Shown here one piece after another: positions 63,026 through 64,000 of a stretch of DNA of 64,000 nucleotides (its first letter is position 1; each line of letters begins with the position of its first letter). The stretch is from positions 3,902,430 through 3,966,429 of the forward strand of contig RPFO01000175.1 in assembly GCA_009746045.1 (NCBI GenBank). Reading direction: 5' to 3'. The translations under genes were made by a program, and so were the position numbers. This stretch comes from Mesostigma viride (taxonomy: Eukaryota; Streptophyta; Mesostigmatophyceae; Mesostigmatales; Mesostigmataceae). The notes below the pieces were generated by a model that had not been told where the DNA came from, did no database searches, and worked only from the letters and a program-made list of their open reading frames with translations.

Positions 63026-64000
63026 CTGCACATTCATGCAGGTGGGGAGACATTTTGTTAACAAGACGGTGTGCAAAAAGCGAAAAGACGTTAAGTGTCA
63101 TGGGCTTTTTGAAACAAGTTCCTGCAGGTTGAGCGCAGAATTTTTCTTTTGTTAGCACTCAGGAAGCCAAAGTGGATGGATGTGATCGGACCCCGCGCAA
63201 ACCCTTTTGGAACATGTTCATGAGCATCTTGGGGTGCAAGGTTTTTCGTTTCAGCTTCTTGGTTTTATGTTAGGTTTTTGAATTCTGACACAGAGAACAA
63301 CAGGATCTTGAGCAGGGGTGTGCCGGGTTATACGCAAGGCAAGTCGTGGGGGTGTTGGTACCTGTTCTTGCAAGCTTTAAGAAAAGAACAAGGGGATGGC
63401 CTTTTACTTGTAATTGTAGGATACCATTCGAGATCATATATATATTCTAGGGGGGAAATCAGAATATATATCTGTAAACAAATGAGCAAGTGGAAGGCCT
63501 TGTTACTTCATTCAGGTAGAGTCGGGCCATGTGAAACAACCCGAGTGACCCAGCTAGAGGGGAATCGAGGGCAGTTTTAGAAGACAGTTTCCAAAACAAG
63601 AACACTCACTCGTGACACAAATCCCCCTTGCCCCCACCCCCAAACAATTCAAGCCCGCCTCACCGCATCCCACCCACTGCCCCCCCCCCCCCCCACCCCC
63701 CAGCCACCCCCAGCCACCCCACCCCACCCCACCCCACCCCACCCCACCCCACCCCACCCACCCCACCCCACCCCACCCACCCCACCCCACCCACCCCACC
63801 CCACCCCACCCCACCCCACCCCACCCCACCCCACCCCACCCCACCCCACCCCACCCCACCCCACCCCACCCCACCCCATGCACCTACCCACCCCCACCCT
63901 CCCCAGCCACCCACCGCACTCCATGCCTCGTAGGTTCCTATCATCCAGGCATGATCAAGGTTAGCATGGTTTGCATTTAGAGAAGTGGCGCTTATCACTT
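63026..64000. other. Upstream cyclase intron, no exon seen; CCCCA array
   Basis: Holds no recognisable exon. 63712-63880 is a CCCCA pentamer array (about 30 units), opposite in orientation to the GGGGT array at 47013-47395. Confidence 0.6.

Overview
The window looks like nuclear DNA of a eukaryote, most likely a green alga with a large, repeat-rich genome. The evidence is spliceosomal introns (GT...AG), long satellite-filled introns, nested LINE and Copia elements, and a receptor-type class III nucleotide cyclase of the kind common in chlorophytes. Species cannot be fixed from the sequence. No bacterial operon, rRNA, tRNA or CRISPR was seen.

Layout. (1) 1-1405: pyrimidine, CTTACG, CTCTCC and CT arrays. 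(2) 1466-12721: a compact plus-strand block of six genes: a small basic protein, a MYND zinc-finger protein, a second small basic protein, two paralogous proteins with a CCCH-type zinc motif, and a seven-exon gene for a very long low-complexity protein of unknown function. Introns and spacers here carry about 17 copies of a 22-bp potential hairpin whose arms covary, and the same palindromic core lies in reverse orientation inside a 72-bp coding repeat. (3) 13.3-15.9 kb: two degraded LINE copies and a SINE-like repeat. (4) 16950-19344 (minus): a two-exon membrane-anchored sulfotransferase. (5) 19.4-23.0 kb: no gene recognised. (6) 23.0-39.8 kb: a minus-strand LINE split by a tandem pair of Copia-type retrotransposons (LTR-internal-LTR-internal-LTR) flanked by a 5-bp duplication, GGCAC. 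(7) 39.8-46.2 kb: no gene recognised. (8) 46267-63025 (minus): at least eight exons of a receptor nucleotide cyclase (ectodomain, EGF-like motif, TM helix, C1 and C2 catalytic halves). Its introns hold a hAT-type MITE, a 9-bp satellite, a duplicated 1.6-kb unit, minisatellites and CCCCA/GGGGT arrays. Its N-terminus lies beyond the window.

Most notable: the Copia family has an unusual order (gag, INT, protease-like, RT, RH), non-TG/CA LTR ends, an HGDD in place of YxDD, and an extra CpG-rich ORF ahead of gag. The covarying hairpin family in the first block and the cyclase architecture, with a large repeat insertion in C1, are also worth follow-up. Several ORFs break at G or C runs, so uncorrected long-read indels are a real possibility.
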